A DNA stretch of 33,319 bases from Anaerolineales bacterium (lineage in GTDB: Bacteria > Chloroflexota > Anaerolineae > Anaerolineales > Villigracilaceae): contig JANJTV010000048.1 of NCBI GenBank assembly GCA_024710905.1, positions 1 through 33,319 on the forward strand, written 5' to 3'. The notes beneath the pieces were generated by a model that saw only the letters and a list, made by a program, of their open reading frames with translations, had not been told where the DNA came from and did not search any database. Made by a program: the position numbers and the translations under genes. Positions 1 through 7,611 of the stretch are shown piece after piece. How positions within the stretch are numbered: position 1 is the stretch's first letter; every line of letters starts with the position of its first letter.

Positions 1-252
1 GACGGAAGGTTCTTCCACCGCCATCGGGACGAGTACATCGCGGCCATTAATCATAAAGTTCAGGCCGATGCCCAGTGGCAGGCTGTGCAGGCCAATAACG
101 TTCTCAATCATGTGGTCGGCAGCCTCGGGGGTGAGCCCACCTGTCGTCCACGGGGAAAGGTCTTCGGGAGTCAGCTCCGCGTTGGAGGCGGTTTGGGCTA
201 GGCGCTCTGCCAGGGACTTGTTATAAAAGCCAGGGATGCGGGAAGATCTCAT
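1..252 (-). CDS. mvaA: Class II hydroxymethylglutaryl-CoA reductase, N-terminal fragment (runs off the window)
   Basis: The first 84 codons of a gene on the minus strand are present, from ATG at 252 down to the window edge. The start reads MRSSRIPGFYNKSLAERLAQ and continues to an ENVIG motif, a 'LPLGIGLNF' stretch, and an end at 'VPMAVEEPSV'. This is the N-terminal pattern of HMG-CoA reductase, where ENVIG and the MAVEEPSV segment line the HMG-CoA site. The short lead-in before 'RIPGFY' fits the soluble class II (bacterial/archaeal) form, without a membrane anchor. The enzyme interconverts HMG-CoA and mevalonate. Whether it serves isoprenoid synthesis or mevalonate breakdown cannot be told from this fragment. 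A GGAAAG stretch about 7 nt upstream of the ATG can act as ribosome binding site. It is divergent from the acyltransferase gene. The catalytic Lys, Asp and His lie outside the window. Confidence 0.88.
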   Translation of the reverse strand, partial: MRSSRIPGFYNKSLAERLAQTASNAELTPEDLSPWTTGGLTPEAADHMIENVIGLHSLPLGIGLNFMINGRDVLVPMAVEEPSV

Positions 253-355
253 TTTTCCACTTTCCAAAAGTTGATAGTTGGATTTTACGGGCCGCGTCTG
301 GCAAAAGCTATCAGGTTCAGATGTGGGTTAAAATGAAGCCGAGGAGTATGCGTTC

Positions 356-1468
356 ATGATTCCTGGTTTGGACGGCTTGCGGGCGATTGCGTTTTTGCTG
401 GTGTATTTCTTCCATGTCAATTTTTTGCATATTGGCTGGGTGGGGGTGCAGTTGTTTTTTGTGCTTTCGGGTTTCCTGATTACTGGCATCCTGATGCGGA
501 TGAAGGAAGACTTTTCATTGCGAGAGTACCTGGGGAAGTTTTACGGACGGCGGTTTTTACGGATCTTCCCATTGTATTATTTTTACCTGCTGGCAATGGC
601 CGGGCTGGTGTGGGTCCTGTTGCAGTGGCAGGTGTACCCTGGCCGGATGCAAGAGTACCTGAACCAATTGCCGTTTGCCCTGGCCTATGTGTATAACTTT
701 TTTTATGCCAGTGCCCTGTTCAAGGATTCGTTTTTCGTCTCGCATTTTTGGTCGCTTTCCACAGAGGAGCAATTTTATATTTTTTGGCCGCTATTGATTT
801 TTTTTGTGCCGAAAAAGTATTACGGCAGGTTGTTCATTGGGGCCATCCTGCTGGCACCGATGATTCGTCTGGGCCTTTCTGTGCTGTATAACCGTTACTG
901 GTTCGACTGGCTGAGTACGGATGTGGGCGCCAGCATTTATGTGCTGCCGTTCTCAAGCATTGATGCCTTCGCGCTGGGGGCATTGATTTCGCTGTGGAAG
1001 ATTCCCCATGCGCGCCTGCAACTGGCAATCCTGGCAGTGGCCATCCCTGTGATCGGGTATGGCAGCCAGTACCTGACCAGCGGGGTGGTGGAATACCCGA
1101 CCGCGCTGGGTTTTGTTTTCCCGCTGGCGAACGGGCTCAAGCAGGTCTGGGGGTACAGCCTGTTGAATTATTTCTTCGCCGTGCTGATTTCGGCGGTGGT
1201 TCATGACGGCCTGTTCGTCCGTTTCCTGGAACAACGTTGGTTGGCTTTCCTGGGGCGCATTTCTTATGGCTTGTACGTTTATCACTATGCCGTAATCTTT
1301 TTCTTCATGCGCATGCAGGATGTCTTCCCGCTGACCTATGACCAGGCACTCTGGCTGGCGCTGTTCTGTGCCCTGCCGGTCACCATCCTGCTGGCCTATC
1401 TCTCGTACCGCTTCCTTGAAAAGCCATTATTGGATTTGAAAGACCGATTCTTTGCTGTACAACGATAA
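356..1468 (+). CDS. Acyltransferase family 3 (OafA/YrhL-like) integral membrane protein
   Basis: A 370-residue, very hydrophobic protein with about ten predicted membrane segments. It begins with 'IPGLDGLRAIAF', the N-terminal signature of acyltransferase family 3, with the family His shortly after ('FFHVNFLHIGW'). 'FFVLSGFLITG' and 'FWSLSTEEQFYIFWPLL' follow, and it ends with 'FLGRISYGLYVYHY'; all are family hallmarks. Such proteins transfer acetyl or other acyl groups from the cytoplasm onto sugars of exopolysaccharide, lipopolysaccharide-like or antibiotic substrates. No SGNH hydrolase domain is fused at the C-terminus, so a partner may be needed if extracytoplasmic transfer is the job. 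The ATG at 356 is preceded by GAGGAG (341-346). No polysaccharide genes are adjacent, so the substrate is unknown. It is probably expressed alone. Confidence 0.9.
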   Translation: MIPGLDGLRAIAFLLVYFFHVNFLHIGWVGVQLFFVLSGFLITGILMRMKEDFSLREYLGKFYGRRFLRIFPLYYFYLLAMAGLVWVLLQWQVYPGRMQEYLNQLPFALAYVYNFFYASALFKDSFFVSHFWSLSTEEQFYIFWPLLIFFVPKKYYGRLFIGAILLAPMIRLGLSVLYNRYWFDWLSTDVGASIYVLPFSSIDAFALGALISLWKIPHARLQLAILAVAIPVIGYGSQYLTSGVVEYPTALGFVFPLANGLKQVWGYSLLNYFFAVLISAVVHDGLFVRFLEQRWLAFLGRISYGLYVYHYAVIFFFMRMQDVFPLTYDQALWLALFCALPVTILLAYLSYRFLEKPLLDLKDRFFAVQR

Positions 1469-1534
1469 AAGCCAGGTCTGGCTTGCCCCGGTCTGTACTT
1501 GTAGGATAGAATCAATTCGAAGGAAACACAACTC

Positions 1535-3211
1535 ATGCTGCTGACCCGTCAACAATTGGAAGAACGCCTGATCGCCCTGCACCAGGCCAGTTTGCAATTG
1601 GTGGATGATATTTCGCTGGAGACACTGCTGGAGCGCATTGCTTCGGTGGCCTGCGACCAGGCCGATGCCCGGTTCGCCGCGCTGGGTGTGCTGGGAGAAG
1701 ACGGCAGCCTGAAGCAGTTCATTGCGGTGGGCATGACCAATGAAGAGATTGAGCGCATCCCACACCCGCCGGTCGGGCGCGGCCTGCTCGGCGCATTAAT
1801 GAATAGCGAGCACTCTATTCGCCTGCCGGTCATCCAGCGCGATTCGCGCAGTGTGGGCTTCCCGGAAAACCATCCACGCATGCGTTCCTTCCTCGGCGTA
1901 CCAATCCGTTATGGGGAGAAGCAGTTGGGCCAGTTATACCTGACCGAGAAAATCGATGCGGCAGAATTTACTGCAGATGACGAGAGCATCATTGAAATGC
2001 TGGCCACCTATGCGGCGGTTGCCATTCATAATGCCCGCCTCTATGAAGGCCTGCGTGAACGTGACCGCGCCTTGACGCGCCGCAACCAGGACCTGGCCCT
2101 GTTGAACAATGTGGCCGAGGTGCTGACCTCTTCGCTTGAACTTGAGCAGATCCTGCACAAAACCCTAACTGAGGTGATGAACTACCTGAAGGTTGAGGCC
2201 GGGGAAATCTTCCTGTTGGATGCCGACGGCAAGACCCTGCGCATGGTGCTGCATCGCGGCGAGGCTGCTGAAGCCTTCTGGACGCGCAACCGCTTTAAGA
2301 TTGGCGAGGGGTTGGTCGGATTGGTAGCCGAAAAATGCGAGCCGATTTTCAGTACTGATCTTTCCAGTGATGGCCGTTACATGCGTGATGCCGTGGTAAA
2401 AGCCGGCTTCCAGCAAATGGCCTGCTTCCCGTTGACATCTGGCGGGCAAATGGTGGGTGTGCTGGGAGCCGTTACCCGAAGCCGCGATCCGCTTCACCCG
2501 CATGATGTACAGCTCATTACAGCCCTGGGGGGTTGGGCCGGGCTTGCAATTGAGAATGCCCGCCTGCACAATGATGCCCGCCGATTGGCTATCCTGGAAG
2601 AGCGTGACCGCATTGGCATGGACCTGCACGATGGCATTATCCAATCCATTTATGGCGCCGGGCTGGTGCTTGAAAATGCCCGCATGTTGGTGAATGAAGA
2701 TCCTGCCCGCGCGGAGGAACGCATCAGGCAGGCGATTGATGGCTTGAACAATACCATCCGCGACCTGCGGACATATATCCTCGACCTGCGCCCGCGCCAG
2801 TTGGGAAACGAAAACCTGCTGGACGGCCTGCGCCGCCTGGTGACCGAATTCCGGGCCAATACGCTGGCCGAAGCCAACCTGACCGGAAACGCCGCCGACC
2901 TGGCTGACTTGCCGCAATCCCATTCGCTAGCCTTGTTCCACATCTGCCAGGAGGCCCTGGCCAATGCAGCCAAACATGCTTCCGCCAAGCGGGTGGATGT
3001 GGCGGTCTGGTGTACGGCGGAGAGGGCCATGCTTGAAGTCCGCGACAACGGCAAAGGCTTTGATACTGAAAAAGCCAGTAAAACCCTTGGCCATGGCATG
3101 TCCAATATTCACACCCGCGCCCAACAGGTGGGTGGCGATGTGGAGATCAGCTCGGTCATTGGGGAAGGCACATCCATCCTAGTCTGGGTTCCGCTTAACG
3201 ATTTGCATTAA
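1535..3211 (+). CDS. Two-GAF-domain sensor histidine kinase, NarX/DesK (HisKA_3) type
   Basis: 558 residues without signal peptide or membrane segment, so a cytoplasmic sensor. Two GAF domains occupy roughly residues 20-165 and 190-340. The HisKA_3 dimerization box follows: 'ILEERDRIGMDLHDGIIQSI', with phospho-acceptor His365, then 'DLRPRQLG'. The HATPase_c domain closes the protein, with an N-box in 'CQEALANAAKHA', 'VRDNGKGFD' (G1) and 'GHGMSNI' (G2). This architecture is that of kinases partnering NarL/LuxR-type response regulators. The ligand of the GAF domains is not evident. No response regulator is adjacent, so it is an orphan within the window. Start: ATG 1535 with GAAGGAAA upstream. 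The gene is followed by the long non-coding stretch before dnaA. Confidence 0.92.
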   Translation: MLLTRQQLEERLIALHQASLQLVDDISLETLLERIASVACDQADARFAALGVLGEDGSLKQFIAVGMTNEEIERIPHPPVGRGLLGALMNSEHSIRLPVIQRDSRSVGFPENHPRMRSFLGVPIRYGEKQLGQLYLTEKIDAAEFTADDESIIEMLATYAAVAIHNARLYEGLRERDRALTRRNQDLALLNNVAEVLTSSLELEQILHKTLTEVMNYLKVEAGEIFLLDADGKTLRMVLHRGEAAEAFWTRNRFKIGEGLVGLVAEKCEPIFSTDLSSDGRYMRDAVVKAGFQQMACFPLTSGGQMVGVLGAVTRSRDPLHPHDVQLITALGGWAGLAIENARLHNDARRLAILEERDRIGMDLHDGIIQSIYGAGLVLENARMLVNEDPARAEERIRQAIDGLNNTIRDLRTYILDLRPRQLGNENLLDGLRRLVTEFRANTLAEANLTGNAADLADLPQSHSLALFHICQEALANAAKHASAKRVDVAVWCTAERAMLEVRDNGKGFDTEKASKTLGHGMSNIHTRAQQVGGDVEISSVIGEGTSILVWVPLNDLH

Positions 3212-3336
3212 TCCCCTGTTAATCTCCAATCTTAAAAAAACGAATCGTTTGGATTCATGTTTCACGGGCCGCTTTGCATTCATGAAAGGTGCTTCGGTTT
3301 CTTAAGGTTTATATGGCAAAAAGCCCCTTTTTTAGG

Positions 3337-3363
3337 ACATACCCCCCATATCTGGGGGTATGT
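3337..3363. repeat. Perfect 10-bp inverted repeat ACATACCCCC / GGGGGTATGT
   Basis: The arms at 3337-3346 and 3354-3363 match exactly around a 7-nt centre. The C-run/G-run form flanked by AT resembles operators of CsoR/FrmR-family repressors, but no such repressor is in the window. It could also be a weak transcription terminator for the upstream kinase, though only a short T-run follows. The function is open. Confidence 0.5.
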
Positions 3364-3456
3364 TTTGCAATGGAAACCCGTCGTGGCTGAAACAAGTGTT
3401 CTGTGTAAAAAAATAATACCATCCGACTCCATATTGATTCTTTAAGGTTGTCAAAT

Positions 3457-3480
3457 CTTAAAAAACGACAAGTTTTTAAG
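3457..3480. repeat. 8-bp inverted repeat CTTAAAAA / TTTTTAAG with 8-nt spacer
   Basis: The arms are at 3457-3464 and 3473-3480. The left arm lies inside the second copy of the AATCTTAAAAAACGA direct repeat. It is AT-only apart from the end bases, sits about 45 bp upstream of the putative dnaA -10, and may be a protein-binding site or an easily unwound element. Confidence 0.4.
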
Positions 3481-3500
3481 GAAGCGTAGGGTTATAGTGT

Positions 3501-3538
3501 GGCAACGCGCCCGGCTTTCTGCTAGAATGGGCGTTGCC
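3501..3538 (+). promoter_or_regulatory. Candidate dnaA promoter flanked by an 8-bp inverted repeat
   Basis: The extended -10-like TGC-TAGAAT (TAGAAT at 3523-3528) lies between GGCAACGC (3501-3508) and its exact complement GCGTTGCC (3531-3538). The right arm would cover the expected transcription start near 3535, so a protein bound to the repeat could control dnaA. The -35 is poor. The resulting leader of about 140 nt holds an 8-bp hairpin at 3613-3636 (CCCTCTGC/GCAGAGGG). Confidence 0.4.
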
Positions 3539-3673
3539 GATCGGGATAACTGCCCAGAAAATCCCCGGCCCCAAAAACTGCAAGGCACTTCAAGTAAATA
3601 CTGGTGGAGCTCCCCTCTGCGCAACACGGCAGAGGGCTTGGTTCCCTATACCCTTCAACGCTGGAGACTGCAC

Positions 3674-5029
3674 ATGAACTCACAACAAGCATGGCATTCG
3701 GTGCTCGGACAACTGCAAATGGAAATGCCCAGGGCAGCGTTTGATACCTGGGTGCGCGACACCCTGTTGATCCGTTGTGAGGAAGGTGTTGCCGTGGTGG
3801 GTGTTCGCAATGCCTATGCCCGCGACTGGCTTGAGAACCGCCTTGCCAGCACTGTCAGCCGCCTGCTTGCGGGCTTGATGAACCAGCCGATTGAAACACG
3901 TTTTGTCGTCTCAAATGGGCATGATGGCGGGGAAGACGTGGCTGAGGAGATCGAGCCAGAGACTGACTCTCCTGCAGCGGATACCGTTGCGGCGCGCAAT
4001 GCCACCCTGAACCCGCGCTACACCTTTGAAAATTTCGTGGTCGGTGCCAACAACCGCTTGGCGCATGCCGCCGCCCAGGCCGTGGCCGAACGGCCTGCCC
4101 GTGCCTACAACCCGCTCTTCCTGTACGGTGGCGTCGGGCTGGGGAAAACCCACCTGCTGCATGCCATTGGCAATTCCTGCCATGCACGCGGGTTGCAGGT
4201 CCTGTACGTCTCCAGTGAAGAATTTACCAATGACATGATTAATGCCATTCGTTCGCATACCACCCAGGCATTCCGGGAAAAATACCGAACGATTGATGTC
4301 TTGCTAATTGATGACATCCAGTTCATTGCCGGGAAAGAATCCACCCAGGAAGAGTTCTTCCATACCTTTAACACCCTGCACAGCCAGGATAAGCAGATTA
4401 TTGTTTCGTCAGACCGCCCTCCCAAGGCACTGGTCACACTGGAGGAACGCCTGCGCTCCCGTTTCGAGTGGGGCCTGACCGCCGACATCCAAAGCCCGGA
4501 CCTGGAAACCCGCCTGGCCATCCTGCGCGCCAAAGCGGAGCGCACTGGCCGCAAAGTGCCGGATGAAGTACTGGAAACCATTGCCCGTCGTGTGCAGTCC
4601 AACATCCGCGAACTGGAAGGCGCCCTCAACCGCATTGTAGCCTTTGCCGACCTGAGCGGTTCCCCGCTGACCACCCGCCTGGTGGAGACTGCCCTTTCTG
4701 ACCTGTTGCCCCAGGCTCGCAGCCTGCCATACAGCAAAGTGGTGGATATTGTGGCCCGCGCCTTTAACCTGAGCACAGACCGTCTGCTGGGCCGCGATCG
4801 TTCGCGCGATGTGGCCCTGCCGCGTCAGGTGGCCATGTACCTGTTGCGCGAGGAGGCCAACGCTTCCCTGCCGCAAATTGGCGAAGCGCTAGGTGGGCGC
4901 GATCACACCACGGTGATGTACGCAATCGAGAAGGTCTCCGACTTGCTGGAACGGGATGACCGCCTGCGCCACCGCGTTGTCCAAATTCGCCAGCAGTTAT
5001 ACGGCAGCGTGGCTCCCGGCATGGATTAA
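3674..5029 (+). CDS. dnaA: Chromosomal replication initiator protein DnaA
   Basis: 451 residues from ATG 3674, chosen because GGAGA (3663-3667) sits upstream and the protein then begins 'MNSQQAWHSVLGQLQMEMPR', as DnaA domain I usually does. The frame is open further upstream (to 3497), but that part lacks DnaA character. Domain I (1-80) is followed by an acidic linker and the AAA+ domain. 'YNPLFLYGGVGLGKTHLL' is Walker A, 'VLLIDDIQFIAGKE' is Walker B, and 'SSDRPPKAL' is sensor 1. 'RLRSRFEWGL' carries the arginine finger region. The C-terminal DNA-binding domain contains 'GRDRSRDVALPRQVAMYL' and 'GGRDHTTVMYAIEKV', the DnaA-box recognition signature. DnaA unwinds the origin and opens replication. 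No dnaN or recF follows, unlike in many bacteria. An intrinsic terminator lies directly downstream. Confidence 0.98.
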   Translation: MNSQQAWHSVLGQLQMEMPRAAFDTWVRDTLLIRCEEGVAVVGVRNAYARDWLENRLASTVSRLLAGLMNQPIETRFVVSNGHDGGEDVAEEIEPETDSPAADTVAARNATLNPRYTFENFVVGANNRLAHAAAQAVAERPARAYNPLFLYGGVGLGKTHLLHAIGNSCHARGLQVLYVSSEEFTNDMINAIRSHTTQAFREKYRTIDVLLIDDIQFIAGKESTQEEFFHTFNTLHSQDKQIIVSSDRPPKALVTLEERLRSRFEWGLTADIQSPDLETRLAILRAKAERTGRKVPDEVLETIARRVQSNIRELEGALNRIVAFADLSGSPLTTRLVETALSDLLPQARSLPYSKVVDIVARAFNLSTDRLLGRDRSRDVALPRQVAMYLLREEANASLPQIGEALGGRDHTTVMYAIEKVSDLLERDDRLRHRVVQIRQQLYGSVAPGMD

Positions 5030-5047
5030 TCCATTCCCTGAATACAG

Positions 5048-5078
5048 CAACAGGCCCGTTAGGGCTTGTTGTTTTTTT
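5048..5078 (+). terminator. Intrinsic terminator after dnaA
   Basis: CAACAGGCCC (5048-5057), loop GTTA, GGGCTTGTTG (5062-5071): a 10-bp stem with one G-T type mismatch, followed directly by seven T (5072-5078). It lies 18 nt after the dnaA stop. Confidence 0.85.
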
Positions 5079-5179
5079 AATACAATGCAGCCGGGCCAGG
5101 CCTGTTAAGCCCATTTCGTTCTTCACCAAACAGCACAATTTGTGATATTCTTTTAACATTCGCCACGGAGAATGCGCTT

Positions 5180-6571
5180 ATGTTCCAGGATAATCCCTAC
5201 GCCCTTGCGGCAGTAATCGCCAGCCTGATTGCCTTTGCCCTGACAGGGGTTTCCATTGGCCGCCGGAATTCCTCCGGGGCAAAATCCCTGACAGCAATGA
5301 TGTTTGCGGTGGGTTTTTGGGCCGCTATGTATGCCCTCGAGATGGCTGTGTCCGACCCGCAGGCACAGGTCTTCTGGTCCAAGATGCAGTATTTCGGCAT
5401 TACCACCGTGCCAGTGTTCTGGATCATTTTTGCTCTGCGCTTCAACAATCCTTCGACAAAACTGACCATTCCCCAGGTCATTGTCTTGTTCCTTTTGCCA
5501 CTGCTGACCATTACGCTGGTTTGGACGAACGAAGCGCATCGCCTGATCTGGCCTTCCACGGTCCAGGTGCTGGTTGGCAATGCCCTGATTACCGATTACA
5601 GCCACGGTTCCATGTTCTGGGTGCACTCCGGGTATTCCTATGTCCTTTTGCTGGCCGGGACGATTGCATTGGTGCGCCGGGCGATTGCTGAAAAAAGCCT
5701 GTACCGCAACCAGATTGCGCTGGTGGTGATTGGTGCGCTGATTATGTGGATTGTCAACCTGGGCTATCTGTTGGGCTTGAGTCCCTTCCCGGCCCTGGAT
5801 GTCACCCCGTTTGCCTTCATCATTTCAGGTTTCATTTTTATCTTTGCCTTCACCCGCTACAATATGCTGGCAATCGTGTCCCTTGACCCGGGTCTTATCC
5901 TGGACGGGTTGACTGACGGCATTATGGTGCTGGATCCCGATCACAATGTTTTATTCTTCAATCCTTCGTTCCGGTTCATTACTGGCATTTCAGACCTGGC
6001 CATTGGCCGCAAGGTATTTGATGTACTGCCCACCTGGCTAACGATCAACCCGCAGTTCCTTGAGATTAACGCTGGTAAACGGGAGATGACCGCTCGGCCC
6101 GAGAAGGCCACCACCGAATTATTTGAAATCCAGATTGTGCCCCTGCTTGACGAACGAGAGCAACTCAAGGGGCGCATCCTGGCGCTGCGTGATGTCTCCG
6201 GCAGGCAGGGCAGTGACTTACCCATGCGAACAGATGGTTTTGGCGTATTGATGATGGCCATGGATTCTAAGACCGGCGCGATCATGGATGCCAATTCCTC
6301 CCTGATGGCCTACAGTGGCCTGCGCCTCGACCAGTTGGTGGGCAAAACCCCCCTGCAAGTAGGCCTGTGGAGCATCCCTGAGCGGGTACAGTTCCTGAAT
6401 GCTTACAACAAGGAGGGCGGGAGACTGGCGGGCCACCCGATGAGTGTCAGCACCCGCTTTGGTGACCAGCAGCCCTGCACGGTGTACGCCTCCAAAATGC
6501 AAATCGGCCGCAACGAGGCCATCATTTGGGCGGCCATGCTTGGGGAAAAAGAAGAAACTCCCGCAGTGTAG
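5180..6571 (+). CDS. Seven-TM (HisKA_7TM-type) receptor with PAS domains, no kinase domain
   Basis: 463 residues. The N-terminal ~225 residues hold seven hydrophobic helices with 'WAAMYALEMAVSDPQAQVFWSKMQYFGI' and 'NNPST', the pattern of the 7TM sensory module found in front of bacterial kinases and cyclases. A PAS domain follows at about 235-345 ('LDGLTDGIMVLDPDHNVLFFNPSF'), then a second PAS-like stretch at about 355-455 ('GAIMDANSSLMAYSGLRLDQLVGK'). The protein ends there: no HisKA, HATPase, GGDEF or cyclase domain is visible. It must therefore signal through a partner, or it is a shortened receptor. No frameshifted kinase remnant is visible downstream, where a terminator starts at the stop codon. 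Start: ATG 5180 with a GGAG about 8 nt upstream. Ligand unknown. Confidence 0.8.
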   Translation: MFQDNPYALAAVIASLIAFALTGVSIGRRNSSGAKSLTAMMFAVGFWAAMYALEMAVSDPQAQVFWSKMQYFGITTVPVFWIIFALRFNNPSTKLTIPQVIVLFLLPLLTITLVWTNEAHRLIWPSTVQVLVGNALITDYSHGSMFWVHSGYSYVLLLAGTIALVRRAIAEKSLYRNQIALVVIGALIMWIVNLGYLLGLSPFPALDVTPFAFIISGFIFIFAFTRYNMLAIVSLDPGLILDGLTDGIMVLDPDHNVLFFNPSFRFITGISDLAIGRKVFDVLPTWLTINPQFLEINAGKREMTARPEKATTELFEIQIVPLLDEREQLKGRILALRDVSGRQGSDLPMRTDGFGVLMMAMDSKTGAIMDANSSLMAYSGLRLDQLVGKTPLQVGLWSIPERVQFLNAYNKEGGRLAGHPMSVSTRFGDQQPCTVYASKMQIGRNEAIIWAAMLGEKEETPAV

Positions 6572-6581
6572 CGGGAGTTTT
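6555..6581 (+). terminator. Intrinsic terminator overlapping the stop codon of the 7TM-PAS gene
   Basis: AAACTCCCGC (6555-6564), loop AGTGTA, GCGGGAGTTT (6571-6580), perfect 10-bp stem with a short T-run. The loop and right arm include the TAG stop at 6569-6571, so the last codons double as terminator. Confidence 0.85.
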
Positions 6582-6611
6582 AATGTCAGTAAACGCCATC
6601 GGGATAGAGGC

Positions 6612-6902
6612 TTACCCGGCTGGCCGGGCGTTGACCATACGTTCGAGCATTTCGTACTCTTCCAGGCAATCCGGGCAGACATCCAGGTGGATGCGTACAT
6701 TGGCCATTTCGGTTGAGATGTCCTCGCCGCGCGTAGCCCGCTCCTGGTACTCGTCCAGCAATCGGTAAACATGGTCGCAATCCAGGCAGTCGCGCTCCAA
6801 CTGGGCAGTCATGTCCAGCGCGGCCACCGCCAACTGTTCTGTGGGAACAGTGCGCGGGCGGTGGAATCTTGAAAGCAGGGCGTTGAGCAGGTTTCTCATC
6901 AT
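6612..6902 (-). CDS. Small zinc-finger (ZAS/zf-HC2-like) anti-sigma-type protein
   Basis: 96 residues, cytoplasmic, with H72-x3-C76-x2-C79 in 'IHLDVCPDCLEEYEML' preceded by C39-x2-C42 ('CLDCDHV'). The HxxxCxxC motif is the hallmark of zinc-binding anti-sigma domains. It lies 33 bp downstream of an ECF sigma gene on the same strand, which is the usual arrangement for a cognate anti-sigma factor. There is no transmembrane helix, so regulation would be soluble, as in redox-sensing RsrA-like proteins, rather than by membrane proteolysis. An actual redox role is inference. ATG 6902 is followed directly by a second ATG (6899), and either may be used; the ribosome site is weak. Confidence 0.7.
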   Translation of the reverse strand: MMRNLLNALLSRFHRPRTVPTEQLAVAALDMTAQLERDCLDCDHVYRLLDEYQERATRGEDISTEMANVRIHLDVCPDCLEEYEMLERMVNARPAG

Positions 6903-6935
6903 TCTTTAATCTTGATGTACGATGTTGGCCGGTTC

Positions 6936-7577
6936 TTACCTTTGGGCGAACATTTCAAGGGCTTCGAGGGCGGTCAGGCCTTCGCGGGTCAGGCGGGTTT
7001 TCACCCGCACGCGCGCGTCGTGCAATAATTTATACATGGCGTTGCGGTTGGTGTTCATGCGCCTGGCGACCTCGTCAATCGGCTGGCCGCGCACGGCAAT
7101 TTCGATGATCGCCTGGCGCTGTTTGGGGGTCAGTTCCTCGGCAATGATGCGCCGCACGCGCCCAAGCATGTCGTCATTTTCCACCTGTTTTTCGGGCGTA
7201 TCGGCGGGGTCAATCGTCAGGTCGGGCCGGGCCGGGCTCTCGTCATCGCCGTCCACCAGTTCATCCAGCGAGGCGTTTTGCCAGCGTTTACGGCGCAGTT
7301 CGCTCAATGCCACTCGTACGGCAATTTTTTGTACCCAGGTGGTGAACTGGCTGCGGCCTTCAAACTCGTTTTTGTGATCCAGCACGCGCAGCAGGCTCTC
7401 CTGAATGGTTTCCTCGACCAGCGCGGGCAGGCGCGGGTCACCCGGGCTGAGATACGGCGAAAGGGCATAGGGCAGGCTGCGGGTGAGCACGCCCCGCAGA
7501 TCCTCCAGCGCGGAATCATACTCCGGGCCGGGGGTGGCCAGTGCGGCAAGCCATTCCTCGTTGCTGCGAATCTTCAT
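6936..7577 (-). CDS. ECF-type RNA polymerase sigma factor
   Basis: 213 residues from ATG 7577. Region 2 spans about 40-110, with 'TIQESLLRVLDHKNEFEGRS' and 'FTTWVQKIAVRVALSELRRKR', the latter matching sigma 2.3/2.4 '(F)xxWLxxIaxNxalDxlRr'. An acidic linker follows, then region 4 at about 150-205: 'LTPKQRQAIIEIAVRGQPIDEVARRM', 'NTNRNAMYKLLHDARVRVKTRL'. It directs RNA polymerase to a small regulon. An upstream in-frame ATG at 7586 overlaps a perfect TATAAT (7585-7590 on the minus strand). If that box is the -10, transcription would start at about 7577, making MKIRSNEEW the first residues on a leaderless mRNA. The gene is divergent from the predicted selenoprotein operon and upstream of the anti-sigma-like gene. 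Confidence 0.88.
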   Translation of the reverse strand: MKIRSNEEWLAALATPGPEYDSALEDLRGVLTRSLPYALSPYLSPGDPRLPALVEETIQESLLRVLDHKNEFEGRSQFTTWVQKIAVRVALSELRRKRWQNASLDELVDGDDESPARPDLTIDPADTPEKQVENDDMLGRVRRIIAEELTPKQRQAIIEIAVRGQPIDEVARRMNTNRNAMYKLLHDARVRVKTRLTREGLTALEALEMFAQR

Positions 7578-7584
7578 CCTGTGC

Positions 7585-7590
7585 ATTATA
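7585..7590 (-). promoter_or_regulatory. -10 element TATAAT of the sigma-factor gene (leaderless start)
   Basis: On the minus strand a perfect TATAAT is followed by seven nucleotides and then ATG at 7577. No convincing -35 is seen. The spacing implies that transcription begins at or next to the start codon. Confidence 0.5.
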
Positions 7591-7611
7591 CGTGAAAGCG
7601 GGTAAGGTTTA

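Larger units (their letters stand above)
3212..3673. other. 462-bp gap upstream of dnaA with multiple inverted repeats (possible origin or regulatory region)
   Basis: No convincing gene lies here; a 62-codon frame at 3257-3445 has no ribosome site or recognisable content. Visible structure: a near-identical direct repeat AATCTTAAAAAAACGA (3228-3243) and AATCTTAAAAAACGA (3454-3468); a small palindrome AAACGA-A-TCGTTT (3238-3250); a 10-bp inverted repeat ACATACCCCC/GGGGGTATGT (3337-3363); an 8-bp inverted repeat CTTAAAAA/TTTTTAAG (3457-3480); and GGCAACGC/GCGTTGCC (3501-3538) around a -10-like TAGAAT. One TGTGTAAAA (3402-3410) is the complement of TTTTACACA, which fits the relaxed DnaA-box form TTWTNCACA. 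A single box is too little to call an origin. The AT-rich repeats and position next to dnaA keep that option open. Confidence 0.45.

Noticed and set aside
2165..2923. 252-codon minus-strand frame inside the GAF kinase
   Set aside because: Antisense shadow of the kinase gene, with no recognisable motif.
3402..3410. Replication origin called from a DnaA-box-like TGTGTAAAA
   Set aside because: Only one relaxed match was found in 462 bp, without a cluster. Kept only as a possibility.
3257..3445. 62-codon frame in the gap before dnaA
   Set aside because: No ribosome site, no family resemblance, and it runs across the inverted repeats. Most likely chance.
3497..3673. 59 extra N-terminal codons for DnaA
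   Set aside because: This stretch overlaps the promoter repeat and leader hairpin and does not look like DnaA domain I. ATG 3674 has a proper ribosome site and the standard N-terminus.
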